DNA from: CAYZZU01 sp964483105
Lineage (GTDB): Bacteria > CG2-30-53-67
NCBI GenBank assembly: GCA_964483105.1
Contig: CAYZZU010000063.1
Span: 1 to 6,958, forward strand
Direction of reading: 5' to 3'
Length of the DNA: 6,958 nt
In this document: one piece after another, positions 6,705 to 6,958 of the stretch
How the letters are laid out: each line of letters opens with the position of its first letter
How positions within the stretch are numbered: position 1 is the stretch's first letter
Translations under genes and position numbers: made by a program
The notes under the pieces: generated by a model
Databases searched by the model: none
The model's input: only the letters and a program-made list of their open reading frames with translations
What the model was told of the DNA's origin: nothing

Positions 6705-6716
6705 GGAAGAAGGAAA

Positions 6717-6734
6717 GGCAAGGGTACAGAGAAA
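6717..6734 (+). repeat. Intergenic motif, copy 2 (after xfp)
   Basis: GGCAAGGGTACAGAGAAA is a near-copy of the motif at 4255-4270. Here it starts 13 bases after the xfp stop codon and forms the 5' side of the stem-loop at 6717-6750; copy 1 has no comparable pairing partner that I can see. Confidence 0.4.
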
Positions 6735-6750
6735 CCCTCTATATCTTGCC
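6717..6750 (+). promoter_or_regulatory. Stem-loop in the xfp-glgP gap
   Basis: GGCAA (6717-6721) pairs with TTGCC (6746-6750), and the adjoining GGGT (6722-6725) pairs with ACCC (6734-6737), leaving an 8-base loop and an 8-base bulge on the 3' side. No T run follows, so it is not a typical intrinsic terminator. It could be an RNA processing or stability element between xfp and glgP, or a weak pause. Confidence 0.4.
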
Positions 6751-6780
6751 ACTACCTGATCACAGATGAGGAGCAAAACC

Positions 6781-6958
6781 ATGGAGACGACACACTTTTT
6801 CCCACGAAAACTTCCCCCCGGTCTGGAACCCTGTGCAGACCTGGTGACCGACCTGCGCTGGATGTGGAGCCATGACGGGGATACCTTCTGGAATACCATG
6901 GATCCGGAAACCTGGGAGCGGACCCGGAACCCCTACGTGGTCCTTCAGAACCTTTCCA
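6781..6958 (+). CDS. glgP: Alpha-glucan phosphorylase, N-terminal 59 residues (cut by window edge)
   Basis: Likely releases glucose-1-phosphate from glycogen or maltodextrins with inorganic phosphate. Only the N-terminus is visible: KLPPGLEPCADL, then LRWMWSHDGDTFWNTMDPE (25-43) and WERTRNPYVVLQNLS (45-59). The pattern of a Leu-Pro start, a Trp-x-Trp-Ser stretch, an x-x-Asp-Pro-Glu-x-Trp turn and an N-P-V-x-x-L-x-x-h-S ending is that of the extra N-terminal domain (DUF3417) of bacterial GT35 alpha-glucan phosphorylases. The ATG has GAGGAG at 6768-6773, seven bases upstream. The catalytic and pyridoxal-phosphate parts lie past the window, so activity and any fusion (for example to a glycogen synthase domain) cannot be judged. 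It is co-directional with xfp after a 76-base gap and fits as the sugar source for the phosphoketolase route. Confidence 0.85.
   Translation, partial: METTHFFPRKLPPGLEPCADLVTDLRWMWSHDGDTFWNTMDPETWERTRNPYVVLQNLS

Noticed and set aside
4938..6899. Very long minus-strand open frame (653 codons) opposite xfp
   Set aside because: It is the antisense shadow of a G/C-rich coding gene: xfp matches its family over its full length, while the antisense product has low-complexity Gly/Val/His-rich sequence and no family motif.

Overview
The window reads as a piece of a Gram-negative bacterial chromosome. The best guess is an anaerobic deltaproteobacterium-like organism (Desulfobacterota or a neighbour), but this is inferred from gene content and a Cys-type C-terminal sorting tail, not from a marker gene. 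There is no phage, transposon, CRISPR or toxin-antitoxin signature. 

Layout. (1) Bases 1-54, minus strand: the 5' two-thirds of a tRNA-Asn(GTT), cut by the window edge, with two candidate tandem promoters at 88-174. (2) Bases 300-2612, minus strand: a 770-residue exported protein with calcium-binding DxDxDG-type loops and a C-terminal Gly6-Cys / hydrophobic / basic sorting tail. The rest of it belongs to no family I recognise. Its promoter (TTGACA-N17-TATTTT) has a perfect 7-bp inverted repeat centred on the -10 box and a GAAA-tetraloop hairpin at the expected mRNA 5' end. (3) Bases 2613-2970: a 358-base divergent intergenic region with promoter candidates and leader hairpins for the plus-strand genes. 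(4) Bases 2971-6958, plus strand: three co-directional genes, ackA (acetate kinase), xfp (xylulose-5-phosphate/fructose-6-phosphate phosphoketolase) and the first 59 codons of glgP (alpha-glucan phosphorylase), separated by 167- and 76-base gaps. 

How the genes work together. The plus-strand cluster describes a route from storage glucan to acetate. GlgP releases glucose-1-phosphate from glycogen. After isomerisation to fructose-6-phosphate or conversion to xylulose-5-phosphate (enzymes not in this window), Xfp cleaves the sugar phosphate to acetyl-phosphate plus erythrose-4-phosphate or glyceraldehyde-3-phosphate. AckA then converts acetyl-phosphate and ADP to acetate and ATP. The divergent exported protein has no evident metabolic link to this cluster and is visibly lower in G+C. 

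The least ordinary parts are the uncharacterised exported protein with its atypical C-terminal tail, the inverted repeat on its -10 box, the acetate kinase that departs from the family at two active-site motifs (LGHG for LGNG, LSY for TSH), and a short intergenic motif present after both ackA and xfp. I did not find a convincing new multi-gene system.
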